From contig JAUCGF010000107.1 in the NCBI GenBank assembly GCA_030378005.1, positions 1-51,725 on the forward strand: DNA of 51,725 bases, written 5' to 3'. Position numbers and translations under genes: made by a program. Source of the DNA: Desulfococcaceae bacterium HSG9. GTDB lineage: Bacteria > Desulfobacterota > Desulfobacteria > Desulfobacterales > JAUCGF01. Every line of letters begins with the position of its first letter. The first letter of the stretch is position 1. Below, one piece after another: positions 44,059-51,725 of the stretch. The notes beneath the pieces were generated by a model. It did no database searches, was not told where the DNA came from, and saw only the letters and a list, made by a program, of their open reading frames with translations.

Positions 44059-47000
44059 TTATTTTGTCCCCATTGCTAACGCCTCTTCAACTGACTTTGT
44101 CAGCCGGTCGTATTCAAAATTGGAAGCTGATTCCTCAAGCGCATCGGCCAGAGCGGCATTCTGTTCGCGGAAGCGGTCTGCCAGGCTTTCAATCAGTTCC
44201 ATGTCGAGGTTGATGACGGCTTGATGAAATCTTTTTAACAAGTGCGCAGGCATGCCGGATAGCGCCTCCGGTGTCAAAACATCATCATCTGTCGTAACCT
44301 CCGGGTTTTCCGGAAGCTCTTCGTATATGTAACGCACACCGATATGTTTGTGCATGGCGTCAAAGATTTCCGCTTCGCGAAAAGGCTTGCGCACAAAATC
44401 ATCACAACCGGCTGAAAGCACGACACTACGCTCCTCATCAAGCACACTGGCGGTCAGGGCAATAACCGCAGTGGCCTGTCCTTTGGTGGTGGACTTGATT
44501 TGTTGGGTGGCTTCTTCACCATCCATGACCGGCATACGCATATCCATCCAGATAAGATGGGGCGACCATTCCTTCCATATATCAAGCGCTTCTTGCCCGT
44601 CACATGCTTCCCGCACGTCAAAGCTCAAAGGCTTAAGCAACCTGTTTAACAATAACCGATTGTCTTCTTTATCATCCACAATCAAAATGCGAAAACGGAG
44701 CTGCTCCGGTTCCAGGCCGATTACCCGGCGCGCGCGCACTTGGGTTTTAACTACGGCGGCATCAACGATATCGACCGCAAGATCGAATCGAAAAACAGCG
44801 CCGCGGCCGGGTTGGCTGATTGCGGTCATTTCCCCTCCCATAAGCTGTACGAATTGACGGCTGATAGGCAGCCCCAGTCCCGTGCCTTCCCGTGACCGGC
44901 GGCCGGTTTCAGTCTGTACGAAAGCCTCAAACAGACGATCCATTTCTTCTGCCGCAATACCGGCGCCAGTGTCCTCGACTTCAAAGAATAAACGCGTTTC
45001 GGGAGCGGCGTCTGTCGTTTGAGGTTCCAAAATCGAAATCCGTAACGTGATTTCGCCCTCGTGCGTGAATTTGACTGCATTACCGAGCAAGTTAATCAGC
45101 ACCTGGCGCAGCCGGCCCTGGTCGGCTCGGATATATTGAGGCACATCCGGAGCCGGCTCGAAAGACAACAACAGATTTTTTTTCTCAGCGCGCACATGAA
45201 TCATCTCTTCCACACCAAGAAGCATGTAATGCAGATCAAATTCTTCGAGCTGCAATTCCATCCCCCCGGACTCAATTTTGGCCATGTCAAGCACATCGTT
45301 GATGAGTGCCAGGAGGTGTTCGCCGCTGCGTCCGATGGTTGCCAGATTTTCATGCTGGTGGGGCGTAAGATTGGGATCACGCGTCATCAGTTCACTGAAT
45401 CCCAAAATTGCATTAAGCGGTGTGCGCAATTCGTGGCTCATGCTGGCCAGAAAAGCGCTTTTCGCCAGGTTAGCGGCTTCGGCGGCTTCCTTGGCCTCAA
45501 GCATGGCTTCTTCGGCCTGTTGGCGTTCTGTGATATCGCGTATGATTTCAATCGCCCCGGTGACTTCGCCTTTGGCATTATACAGCGCCGAAGCCGAAGC
45601 AAAGAGATGCAAACCGCCGTTAGGCAGCGCCGGTGCAAACAATCCACCATATAATTTATCACCCTGCCGTTCAATACCAATATATTGGCGTTCAAACTTC
45701 TCCTGCGGCGCCAGCACCAAATCGATGAGAACCGGCCGGCGCTCGCCGTAAATAGGAAGCGCATATTCGTAATCGTCCTTCCCTATCATATCATCCGCTT
45801 TGGCGCCTGTCATCTCTTCAATGGCGTGATTCCAGAAGATAACTTTACCGGCGCGGTCAATCACAAAAGCAGGGTCCGGTAAAAAATTAATAATATTCGC
45901 CATTTTACGTTCGGATTCCCGAAGCGCCTCTTCCGCCCGCTTGCGTTCGGTGATATCGTGAATGCTTTCGATGGCGCCTGCAAAAGCGCCCTTGGAATCA
46001 TACAACACCGCGGCATTGCCGATAAAATAAACCCCGCCGTTTTTTATGTTCGGTGCATAAGATTCACCGATAAGTGTCTTGTCCTTGAGTTTGATAGAGG
46101 CATATTTTTTTTTCTCGAGCTCCTCTTGAGAAAGATGAACCAGGTCAATCAGAATCGGTCGGCGCCGTCCCCAGAAAGGCTTTGCATATTCATAGTCGCC
46201 TTTGCCTAACATATCTTCAGCTTTAATGCCTGTCATCTCCTCAATAGCACGATTCCAGGCAATCACTTTGCTATCTCGGTCAATAACAAAGGTCGCGTCA
46301 GGAAGAAAATCAATAATATATTTCAGTTTGCGTTTCGATTCTGTCAGTTCAGCGGTGCGCTGTTGTACGCGATTTTCCAAAAGTTCCTGATTTTCCAGCA
46401 GTTCAGCTTCCACTCTTCTACGTTCATTAATTTCGATCCGCAAACTCTTGTCAGATTTTTCCAGCTTATTCATAAAATCGTTGAAGTAGTGGGTCAGTTG
46501 GACCACCTCATCATCTGACTCAGCTGCCAGGCGTACATTCAGATCGCCGTCAGCAAAGGCGTCAAAGCGATTCCGTAAATTTTCCAGCGGATGGGTGATC
46601 GCCCGGCTGATCCATAAAGTCAACAACAGCACTAAAAACAGAGTGGCTGGAACTGTCAAAAAAACGATATAACGGATCGTGCGTAAAACGCTGTAAAACT
46701 CCTCATGATAACCCGACGCCGCAATGATCCAATCAAGTTCGGGGATATAGTCAAAAACCGCCAGCTTTCGGCGCAGTTCCGGTTCATCCGGATTTTGCCA
46801 GACATAACTTATTTCCCCCCTTTTTTGCTCACATACTTTCCTTGCATACGAACGCATAATATCATTTTTGACATTCAACATGTTGCGGCCTTCGAGTTGG
46901 GGGTGAATAATCATGGTGCCATCACTTTTAATCACATAGGGATAGCCTGTTTCACCAAAGTGAATCGCAAGGATACTGTCGCGGAAATCATTGACATTGA

Positions 47001-47640
47001 CAAGGGTGTTGAATTCATCGCGGTATGACGATGCTGAAATAATCCAATCCCAAGGCTCGAAATAGGTCATATACAGCGCTTTGGGTCTGTCATGAGGTTC
47101 ATCGGGATTGCGCCAATCATACTCAAGGTACCCCTCTTTCTTTTTTATCTGTTCCTGAACAAAGGCGTGGCCGGATATGTCCGTACCGAGCAGCGCCGCT
47201 TTGGGATGCACCTTGATAATGCCTTGGGAGTTCAAGCAATAAGTATAACCGGACTCGCCAATAGCCTGACTGGTCAGGACCGCGCCGGCCATTGCCTGCG
47301 CTTCGGCTTCCGTCATCAGGCCGTTCCTGCTTTGTTGGTACATGCGCGCCACAGTCTCACGGCTACTCATGGCACTGACGCGCAAATGGTTGCGTATAGA
47401 TAGATTGGCGGCGGTTTTGACCATATTCACCATCAGTGCGGTGGAATTCTTCAACTCGCTTTTGATGCCGGCCTCTACCGTGCTGCGCACGAATGAATAA
47501 ATGACAATACTTTCCAGAGAAATCGCAAGTGTGAACAAGATGGCGTAAATCAACAATATTTTAAAACGTATCGGGAGGTCGCGCAGTCGTTTTGCAAATT
47601 TGTTTTTATAAGTGATGTCAGCCGTTGTTTTGACTTTCAT
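44059..47640 (-). CDS. Membrane hybrid sensor kinase (double Cache-HAMP-PAS-PAS-HisKA-HATPase-REC)
   Basis: A 1193-residue inner-membrane sensor. TM1 about 27-50; two tandem Cache repeats (about 130-215 and 235-325; both have GE(S/T)GY.Y, IHP/VHP and D-W-I-I-(S/A)-A-S); TM2 about 330-352; HAMP to about 405; coiled coil (about 405-460); two closely related PAS domains (about 465-590 and 597-720, each with FVIDR..KVI.WN.AIEEMTG); HisKA (His in SMSHELRTPLN); HATPase_c (GTGLGLPIS); receiver (Asp in LIWMDMRMPVMDG, about 1038). An extra helical tail (1110-1193) lacks the Hpt histidine motif. It senses a periplasmic small molecule through the Cache pair. Downstream is the REC-kinase gene. Confidence 0.92.
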   Translation of the reverse strand: MKVKTTADITYKNKFAKRLRDLPIRFKILLIYAILFTLAISLESIVIYSFVRSTVEAGIKSELKNSTALMVNMVKTAANLSIRNHLRVSAMSSRETVARMYQQSRNGLMTEAEAQAMAGAVLTSQAIGESGYTYCLNSQGIIKVHPKAALLGTDISGHAFVQEQIKKKEGYLEYDWRNPDEPHDRPKALYMTYFEPWDWIISASSYRDEFNTLVNVNDFRDSILAIHFGETGYPYVIKSDGTMIIHPQLEGRNMLNVKNDIMRSYARKVCEQKRGEISYVWQNPDEPELRRKLAVFDYIPELDWIIAASGYHEEFYSVLRTIRYIVFLTVPATLFLVLLLTLWISRAITHPLENLRNRFDAFADGDLNVRLAAESDDEVVQLTHYFNDFMNKLEKSDKSLRIEINERRRVEAELLENQELLENRVQQRTAELTESKRKLKYIIDFLPDATFVIDRDSKVIAWNRAIEEMTGIKAEDMLGKGDYEYAKPFWGRRRPILIDLVHLSQEELEKKKYASIKLKDKTLIGESYAPNIKNGGVYFIGNAAVLYDSKGAFAGAIESIHDITERKRAEEALRESERKMANIINFLPDPAFVIDRAGKVIFWNHAIEEMTGAKADDMIGKDDYEYALPIYGERRPVLIDLVLAPQEKFERQYIGIERQGDKLYGGLFAPALPNGGLHLFASASALYNAKGEVTGAIEIIRDITERQQAEEAMLEAKEAAEAANLAKSAFLASMSHELRTPLNAILGFSELMTRDPNLTPHQHENLATIGRSGEHLLALINDVLDMAKIESGGMELQLEEFDLHYMLLGVEEMIHVRAEKKNLLLSFEPAPDVPQYIRADQGRLRQVLINLLGNAVKFTHEGEITLRISILEPQTTDAAPETRLFFEVEDTGAGIAAEEMDRLFEAFVQTETGRRSREGTGLGLPISRQFVQLMGGEMTAISQPGRGAVFRFDLAVDIVDAAVVKTQVRARRVIGLEPEQLRFRILIVDDKEDNRLLLNRLLKPLSFDVREACDGQEALDIWKEWSPHLIWMDMRMPVMDGEEATQQIKSTTKGQATAVIALTASVLDEERSVVLSAGCDDFVRKPFREAEIFDAMHKHIGVRYIYEELPENPEVTTDDDVLTPEALSGMPAHLLKRFHQAVINLDMELIESLADRFREQNAALADALEESASNFEYDRLTKSVEEALAMGTK

Positions 47641-47658
47641 GTTTTTGCCTGTCCCTTT

Positions 47659-50600
47659 TTACAAAAAATGTATTTCATCAATTCTTTTCATAATCTTATC
47701 GGTTTCAGTCAATGCCACGATTATCTTTTGATAATGCTGAATATCTTCAAAACCAAGCTCCCGCCCATGCCGGTCTTTTAACCATTTTTTAGCGGGCTGA
47801 TAACCGCCGATATAAAATTCCCAGGCGGCATGAGGAACGTCGCCAAAATATTGTTTGGCGTTTATCCAGACGCGCCCTGTCTGATTCACCGTATCAGTGA
47901 TTTCATAATCTTTTTTAACGATACGGCGCGTTACCATATTGTCGCCATCTTCGGGATACGTTGTGATATATTGTTCCACTACCGGATTTTCCAGCAGATG
48001 AATCGTGCGAAGCTCGCCGCCGAGTTCGACAAGTTTCCTGAAAACGGTTTTGGTTTTCGGATAAGGCACGCGCGGGAAGTCGATTTTCAGAAATTCTTTG
48101 TACTTTTCGCGGTATGACAGGGAATGTAAGACGGCGTAGATGTAGTCAAGGATGTCGATGGGGGCGAAGGTGTTTTTAGTTTCTTCTTTTTCGGCTGTAA
48201 AAATTAACTCTATTTTTTTAGCAATTTTTTTCAAAATTTGAGTACTTAGATTGGGAAGCCTGTTTTTAGCATTACCAATTTTTAATTGTACCTTATTGTC
48301 TGGGTATAAATAAAGCGGAAGGATTGAACAATAACCCTTATTACTTATGAATAAGCGGCTAGCAACTATATTTTTGGATATAAATGAATAACAATAATTT
48401 GACACTTTATAAGCATATTGTCTCATCGTTATCAGGCTAAGATTGTTACCGTTAAGCATATGGCGCATTATTTTATCCCTCGGCCTTCCCATTATACCAT
48501 TTGATGAACCTGTATATACAGTATTTTTTAGATCAAATGGACGGTACAAAAGGCTAGTAACTACTGGATTATTTCCTTTAATATCTTTTTGTGCATTTTC
48601 TACCTTTTTAATTTTTTTCGGTTCCAATTTGTAAGTGTGAATTATGTCTTCTACTGATAGTTTTTGAATGTTTTTTAAAAGTTTTAACGCTTCTTCATGA
48701 CTGTCTTTAACAACGAATTTATCAAACTCAGTATTTAGACCGACATTATTTTCAATAAATAAATCAGTTAATGAGAAAAAAGAATCATATTTAGATTTAA
48801 GTCTAAAATCTTTTGGTACAAAGAAATAATCATGCTTTACAGGGTATAATTTTTTCCAGGGAATATTTTGTAAAGAATTGTTTTTGAGAAATTCGTATTT
48901 ACTTGCTCTTAGGCCTAACAAATCAAAGTGAAAGATTTCAGCATTTGATTTTTTCTTTGTTTTGTTACGTATCATGATATTTATAGAAACCCCTTGCTGA
49001 ATATCAAAAACGTTTTCGTCTTTTCCTCCCTTCTTTGTTGTTTCTCCTTTGTTGCTATTACCATGTAAGTCTATGATGAAGATATAATCAAAGCTGTCCA
49101 TTAATTTTTTCCGCATTCTACGATGTACAAGACCATCAATAAAACTGTTATTAGATATATAAGCCAATATACCTTCATTATTTCTATCTATAAAATATTG
49201 GGCGAACCGAATAAATTTTATATAATCATCTGAAAGAGGATTTATATTTCTTTCTTTTAAACCTGATTTGTAATCCATCATTATTTTTTCAATCCATTCG
49301 CCTTTATTTCTGCTACTGACGGAGTACGGAGGATTCCCCAAAACCACCATCACCGGCGTATCCTGCTTAATCAGTTTAGCCTCGGTCGCTTCATAGGTAA
49401 GATAGGTAGCAAAAAGAGAATCCTTGTTCGGGTGTGGTTTTTCCAGGCTGTTGGTCAGAAACACTCTGAAACGATTCTCATTTTTCGGTTTGTATCCGGT
49501 TTCGTGCAGCAGCAAATCCAATTTCAGATGGGTCATGGCATACGAAGCCATGAGAATTTCAAAACCGTTCAGGCGCGGGATCAGCTCGTTTTCGACATAA
49601 CCGCTCCAGATACCTTCTTGCCCTTTGAATTTCTTGTGAATCTGTTTGATCACTTCGGCCAGAAAGGTTCCGGTTCCGGTCGCCGGGTCGAGAATCTGCA
49701 CTTTATGCACATCTTTTTTGACTTTGCCTTTGACGCCCTGCTCATTCACTTTGATCCGCACTTTCGATGTATCGGCCAACCCTTGAGCCAGCCCGAACTC
49801 GGTTTTCAAAATATCATCCACGGCCCGCACAATGAAATTCACCACCGGTTCGGGCGTGTACCAGACGCCCCGGCTTTTGCGGAGTTTGGGATTATATTCC
49901 GCCAGAAAAGTTTCGTAAAAATGGATAATCGGATCATTCATCTGAGTCGCGCCGCCGAAATTTTTCATAATCGCGGCCAAATCCGCAGCTCTGAAAATAT
50001 CGGCCAAAGCATCAACAATCCATCTGATGCGGTCGTCGATATTCGGGCCTGCGATATAGCTGAAAAGATTTCTTAAAAACGGATTGGTTTTGGGTATCAG
50101 TTCCGCGGCCACCTGCCTTGAAAAGTTTTCCAATGTTTTGTCATGCAAGCGGGCCGCAAACATGCCGTAAGCCACGGTCTGAGCGTAAATATCGGCAAAT
50201 TCGGAAGGCGTGATATCATGAATCAGAATGCGTTTGAAAGCCTCCATCTGGTCTTTCAGAGAGCTGTTCTGATAATTTTTCACATCACTGGATAAAGCCT
50301 TGTCAATGACCGCCTGCATCATGCGGGCTTTGCCGGCCATCATCTCAGCCAAATTCTGAGCTGACTTGATCGACTGGCCGATATGCGTGTAAAAATCCTG
50401 TATCAGGTTTGTAAAATCCTGATAATTTTGAGGCCGGGGTGTGAGTTTGCCATCTGAAATGTCAGCCACAGCCACCGAAGTGACGAACTTACCGCTACGG
50501 TAAAGCCTGAAATCAAGATAGTCGGTCAAAATCAGATTGTTCAGCCCGGCCTTATAGCGTTTCAACTGCTCGGTTTTATCCGTCTTTTTAAGGGAAACCC

Positions 50601-50814
50601 CGATATCTTTGGCTTCGATATACCCGACCGGAATATTATTTTCAGTAATGATATAATCCGGCGCGCCGCAGTCGATGCGCGTCGGTTCGTTGGTAACGAG
50701 CACATCATCTGAAAGCGATTCCAATAAAATTTGCAAATCGCTTCGGTAGGTGTGTTCCGTTGAAATGCCTGTTTTGAATCTTTTGTTTATACTTTGGATA
50801 TAATTGTCAATCAT
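47659..50814 (-). CDS. Single-chain restriction-modification enzyme (nuclease + N6-adenine methylase)
   Basis: A 1051-residue protein with restriction, modification and probably specificity in one chain. A PD-(D/E)xK-like nuclease at the N-terminus (APDYII ... GYIEAKD; D53, E67, K69). Helical spacer to about 300. N6-adenine methylase with motif I DPATGTGTF (376-384) and motif IV NPPY (494-497). The following 380 or so residues are strikingly Lys/Asn/Ile-rich and are the probable target-recognition part. No helicase motifs were found, so it is closer to type IIG than to the helicase-containing type ISP enzymes, although similar proteins are often annotated as type ISP. No separate subunits are nearby. 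Confidence 0.85.
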   Translation of the reverse strand: MIDNYIQSINKRFKTGISTEHTYRSDLQILLESLSDDVLVTNEPTRIDCGAPDYIITENNIPVGYIEAKDIGVSLKKTDKTEQLKRYKAGLNNLILTDYLDFRLYRSGKFVTSVAVADISDGKLTPRPQNYQDFTNLIQDFYTHIGQSIKSAQNLAEMMAGKARMMQAVIDKALSSDVKNYQNSSLKDQMEAFKRILIHDITPSEFADIYAQTVAYGMFAARLHDKTLENFSRQVAAELIPKTNPFLRNLFSYIAGPNIDDRIRWIVDALADIFRAADLAAIMKNFGGATQMNDPIIHFYETFLAEYNPKLRKSRGVWYTPEPVVNFIVRAVDDILKTEFGLAQGLADTSKVRIKVNEQGVKGKVKKDVHKVQILDPATGTGTFLAEVIKQIHKKFKGQEGIWSGYVENELIPRLNGFEILMASYAMTHLKLDLLLHETGYKPKNENRFRVFLTNSLEKPHPNKDSLFATYLTYEATEAKLIKQDTPVMVVLGNPPYSVSSRNKGEWIEKIMMDYKSGLKERNINPLSDDYIKFIRFAQYFIDRNNEGILAYISNNSFIDGLVHRRMRKKLMDSFDYIFIIDLHGNSNKGETTKKGGKDENVFDIQQGVSINIMIRNKTKKKSNAEIFHFDLLGLRASKYEFLKNNSLQNIPWKKLYPVKHDYFFVPKDFRLKSKYDSFFSLTDLFIENNVGLNTEFDKFVVKDSHEEALKLLKNIQKLSVEDIIHTYKLEPKKIKKVENAQKDIKGNNPVVTSLLYRPFDLKNTVYTGSSNGIMGRPRDKIMRHMLNGNNLSLITMRQYAYKVSNYCYSFISKNIVASRLFISNKGYCSILPLYLYPDNKVQLKIGNAKNRLPNLSTQILKKIAKKIELIFTAEKEETKNTFAPIDILDYIYAVLHSLSYREKYKEFLKIDFPRVPYPKTKTVFRKLVELGGELRTIHLLENPVVEQYITTYPEDGDNMVTRRIVKKDYEITDTVNQTGRVWINAKQYFGDVPHAAWEFYIGGYQPAKKWLKDRHGRELGFEDIQHYQKIIVALTETDKIMKRIDEIHFL

Positions 50815-50835
50815 AATTGCTTAACCTAAAGTTTT

Positions 50836-51195
50836 CCCATAGTCAGTAGATTGAAAAGTTCCTTAAAAGTTCCGTAGGAACGGCATGTTTGTAGCAGATG
50901 TCAGCCCCGCACCTCTGAGTCCCGTAGGGACGGCATGTCCGTGCATCGGAATATGCCCATAGTCAGTAGATTGAAAAGTTCCTTAAAAGTTCCGTAGGAA
51001 CGGCATGTTTGTAGCAGATGTCAGCCCCGCACCTCTGAGTCCCGTAGGGACGGCATGTCCGCGTATCGGAATATGCCCATAGTCAGTAGATTGAAAAGTT
51101 CCTTAAAAGTTCCGTAGGAACGGCATGTTTGTAGCAGATGTCAGCCCCGCACCTCTGAGTCCCGTAGGGACGGCATGTCCGCGTATCGGAATATA
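50836..51195. repeat. Three tandem copies of a 120-bp unit inside a MITE
   Basis: Copies start at 50836, 50956 and 51076 (each CCCATAGTCAGTAGATTG) with a period of 120 bases and only one or two differences. Each contains the left part of the CAGTAGAT MITE together with the 8 bases that precede it (including the target duplication ATAGT). Confidence 0.9.
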
Positions 51196-51313
51196 TGCCG
51201 TCCCTACGGGACTCAGCAGACATAGGGGATTCGGATTCTACAAATATGCCGCTCCTACGGAGCTGAAAGCAGATAATGCTGACGTCACCTTCCAAAAACT
51301 TTTCGATCTACTG
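50844..51313. mobile_element. CAGTAGAT-family MITE, copy 3, internally triplicated
   Basis: The element begins CAGTAGATTGAAAAGTT and ends AACTTTTCGATCTACTG at 51313. A 5-bp target duplication ATAGT flanks it (50839-50843 and 51314-51318). Its interior is the same as that of copy 1 (24128-24353) except that the left 120 bases are present three times. It lies just upstream of the restriction-modification gene, so may affect its promoter. Confidence 0.85.
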
Positions 51314-51318
51314 ATAGT

Positions 51319-51447
51319 AAGTAGGCTGGGTTTCGTTCCTCAACCCAGCCTACGACAAAAGTTTTCCGGTATTTTAGAAATCGGATTTTTTAGAAAAATC
51401 CGATTTCTTGAAAAATTCCATACCTGAAAATATATGTCCAAGTACTT
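51319..51447. repeat. Hairpin plus copy of the TAAGTAC element
   Basis: GTAGGCTGGGTT (from 51323) pairs with AACCCAGCCTAC (to 51353). Immediately after comes a truncated copy of the inner element at 43899-44003: CAAAAGTTTTCCGGTATTTT, the AAATCGGATTTTTT hairpin, and the end ATATGTCCAAGTACTTA. The left TAAGTAC end is missing here. Confidence 0.7.
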
Positions 51448-51448
51448 A

Positions 51449-51636
51449 AAACCTTATTTTATAGTTTTAAACCTTAGTAGCTGAAATACCGCTCTGTTTC
51501 TTTACCTTATTACCTTATCAGTCTGTAAAATGCTATGTTTCGTAACGGGCTGCCATTATCGAAATAAAAATAAGGTAATAAGGTTTAAATTATATTTTTC
51601 ATGTTCTACTAAGGTTTTAAAAACTGAAATAAGGTT
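51449..51636. repeat. Large two-level palindrome
   Basis: An outer imperfect inverted repeat of about 31 bases (51449-51480, ending AACCTTAGTAG; 51606-51636, starting CTACTAAGG) encloses an inner one (51504-51518 ACCTTATTACCTTAT and 51570-51584 ATAAGGTAATAAGGT). All arms are built from the hexamer-like word ACCTTA. No open reading frame. It could fold as a cruciform or structured RNA. Confidence 0.6.
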
Positions 51637-51670
51637 AGGAATACGAGTAACTTAATCTTTTACACATAAT

Positions 51671-51725
51671 CAGTAGATGGAAAAAGTCTTTGGAGACCTC
51701 GTTCCCACGCTTTGCGTGGGAACGC
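51671..51725. repeat. CAGTAGAT-family element (subtype B), cut by window end
   Basis: CAGTAGATGGAAAAAGTC followed by CTCGTTCCCACGC, then a short palindrome (GTTCCCACGC/GCGTGGGAAC). The right end is beyond the window. It matches the partial copy at 26708-26755 almost base for base over 45 bases. Confidence 0.65.

Noticed and set aside
44348..44857. 169-codon plus-strand frame opposite the large kinase
   Set aside because: Antisense shadow of HATPase/receiver coding sequence; serine-rich translation typical of such shadows.
49432..50076. 214-codon plus-strand frame opposite the restriction-modification gene
   Set aside because: Antisense shadow of the methylase region with no ribosome site; the minus-strand motifs are unmistakable.
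50836..51195. Regularly spaced repeats as a CRISPR array
   Set aside because: Whole 120-bp units repeat without unique spacers and contain MITE ends. No cas genes are present.
51125..51427. 100-codon plus-strand frame near the window end
   Set aside because: It runs through MITE repeats and inverted arms; no gene-like character.

Overview
The window reads as chromosome of a Gram-negative, AT-leaning anaerobe, most likely a Desulfobacterota (deltaproteobacterial, Desulfobacterales-type) organism. The evidence is LpxC (lipid A synthesis), a complete Na+-translocating NADH:quinone reductase operon, two DctPQM TRAP transporters, large hybrid histidine kinases, DUF1566/DUF5648 and VIT/vWA envelope proteins, and a very heavy load of short palindromic repeats and dead insertion sequences. 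The lineage is inferred from gene content; there is no rRNA or other phylogenetic marker.

Layout. 1-2.3 kb: secreted DUF5648/DUF1566 protein. 2.4-3.3 kb: lpxC (minus). 3.6-4.0 kb: transposase remnant. 4.2-6.7 kb: NhaD-like Na+/H+ antiporter with a tandem universal stress protein. 6.8-9.7 kb (minus): receiver protein translationally coupled to a hybrid histidine kinase. 9.7-12.1 kb: wrecked transposases, including an IS with intact ends but a transposase carrying two nonsense codons. 12.35-12.65 kb: truncated copy of the first gene. 12.65-18.66 kb (minus): nqrABCDEF, split between nqrC and nqrD by a 106-bp tandem palindromic repeat. 19.2-20.3 kb: citrate synthase. 20.6-23.7 kb: VIT/vWA protein with a GlyGly-CTERM-like tail followed by a rhombosortase. 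23.9-28.0 kb: transposase graveyard with a MITE nested in it. 28.4-29.2 kb: secreted pentapeptide-repeat protein. 29.3-30.0 kb: decayed vapBC-type toxin-antitoxin pair. 30.2-35.0 kb: TRAP system 1 plus a malonyl-CoA-synthetase-like ligase. 35.1-36.5 kb: GH46-like fragment and a DUF3616 protein. 36.5-37.6 kb: ArgA-like acetyltransferase. 37.7-42.0 kb (minus): DUF1445 protein with TRAP system 2. 42.3-47.6 kb (minus): two hybrid kinases. 47.7-50.8 kb (minus): single-chain restriction-modification enzyme. 50.8-51.7 kb: stacked palindromic elements.

How the genes fit together. Sodium is a theme: Nqr exports Na+, the NhaD-type antiporter exchanges it, and TRAP transporters are normally Na+ driven. 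Central carbon use is represented by citrate synthase, TRAP uptake and an acyl/malonyl-CoA ligase. Three neighbouring transcription units (nqr, citrate synthase, VIT/vWA-rhombosortase) each have a sigma-54-like -24/-12 element 55-125 bp ahead of the start codon, suggesting joint control by RpoN and an activator encoded elsewhere.

Most notable: (1) the VIT/vWA GlyGly-CTERM protein next to its presumed rhombosortase; (2) an NqrA that keeps two complete RnfC-like 4Fe-4S motifs; (3) a family of MITEs with CAGTAGAT ends and 5-bp target duplications, one copy of which landed in the loop of the hairpin between dctP and dctQ. All family assignments are from reading the proteins; no database search was run.
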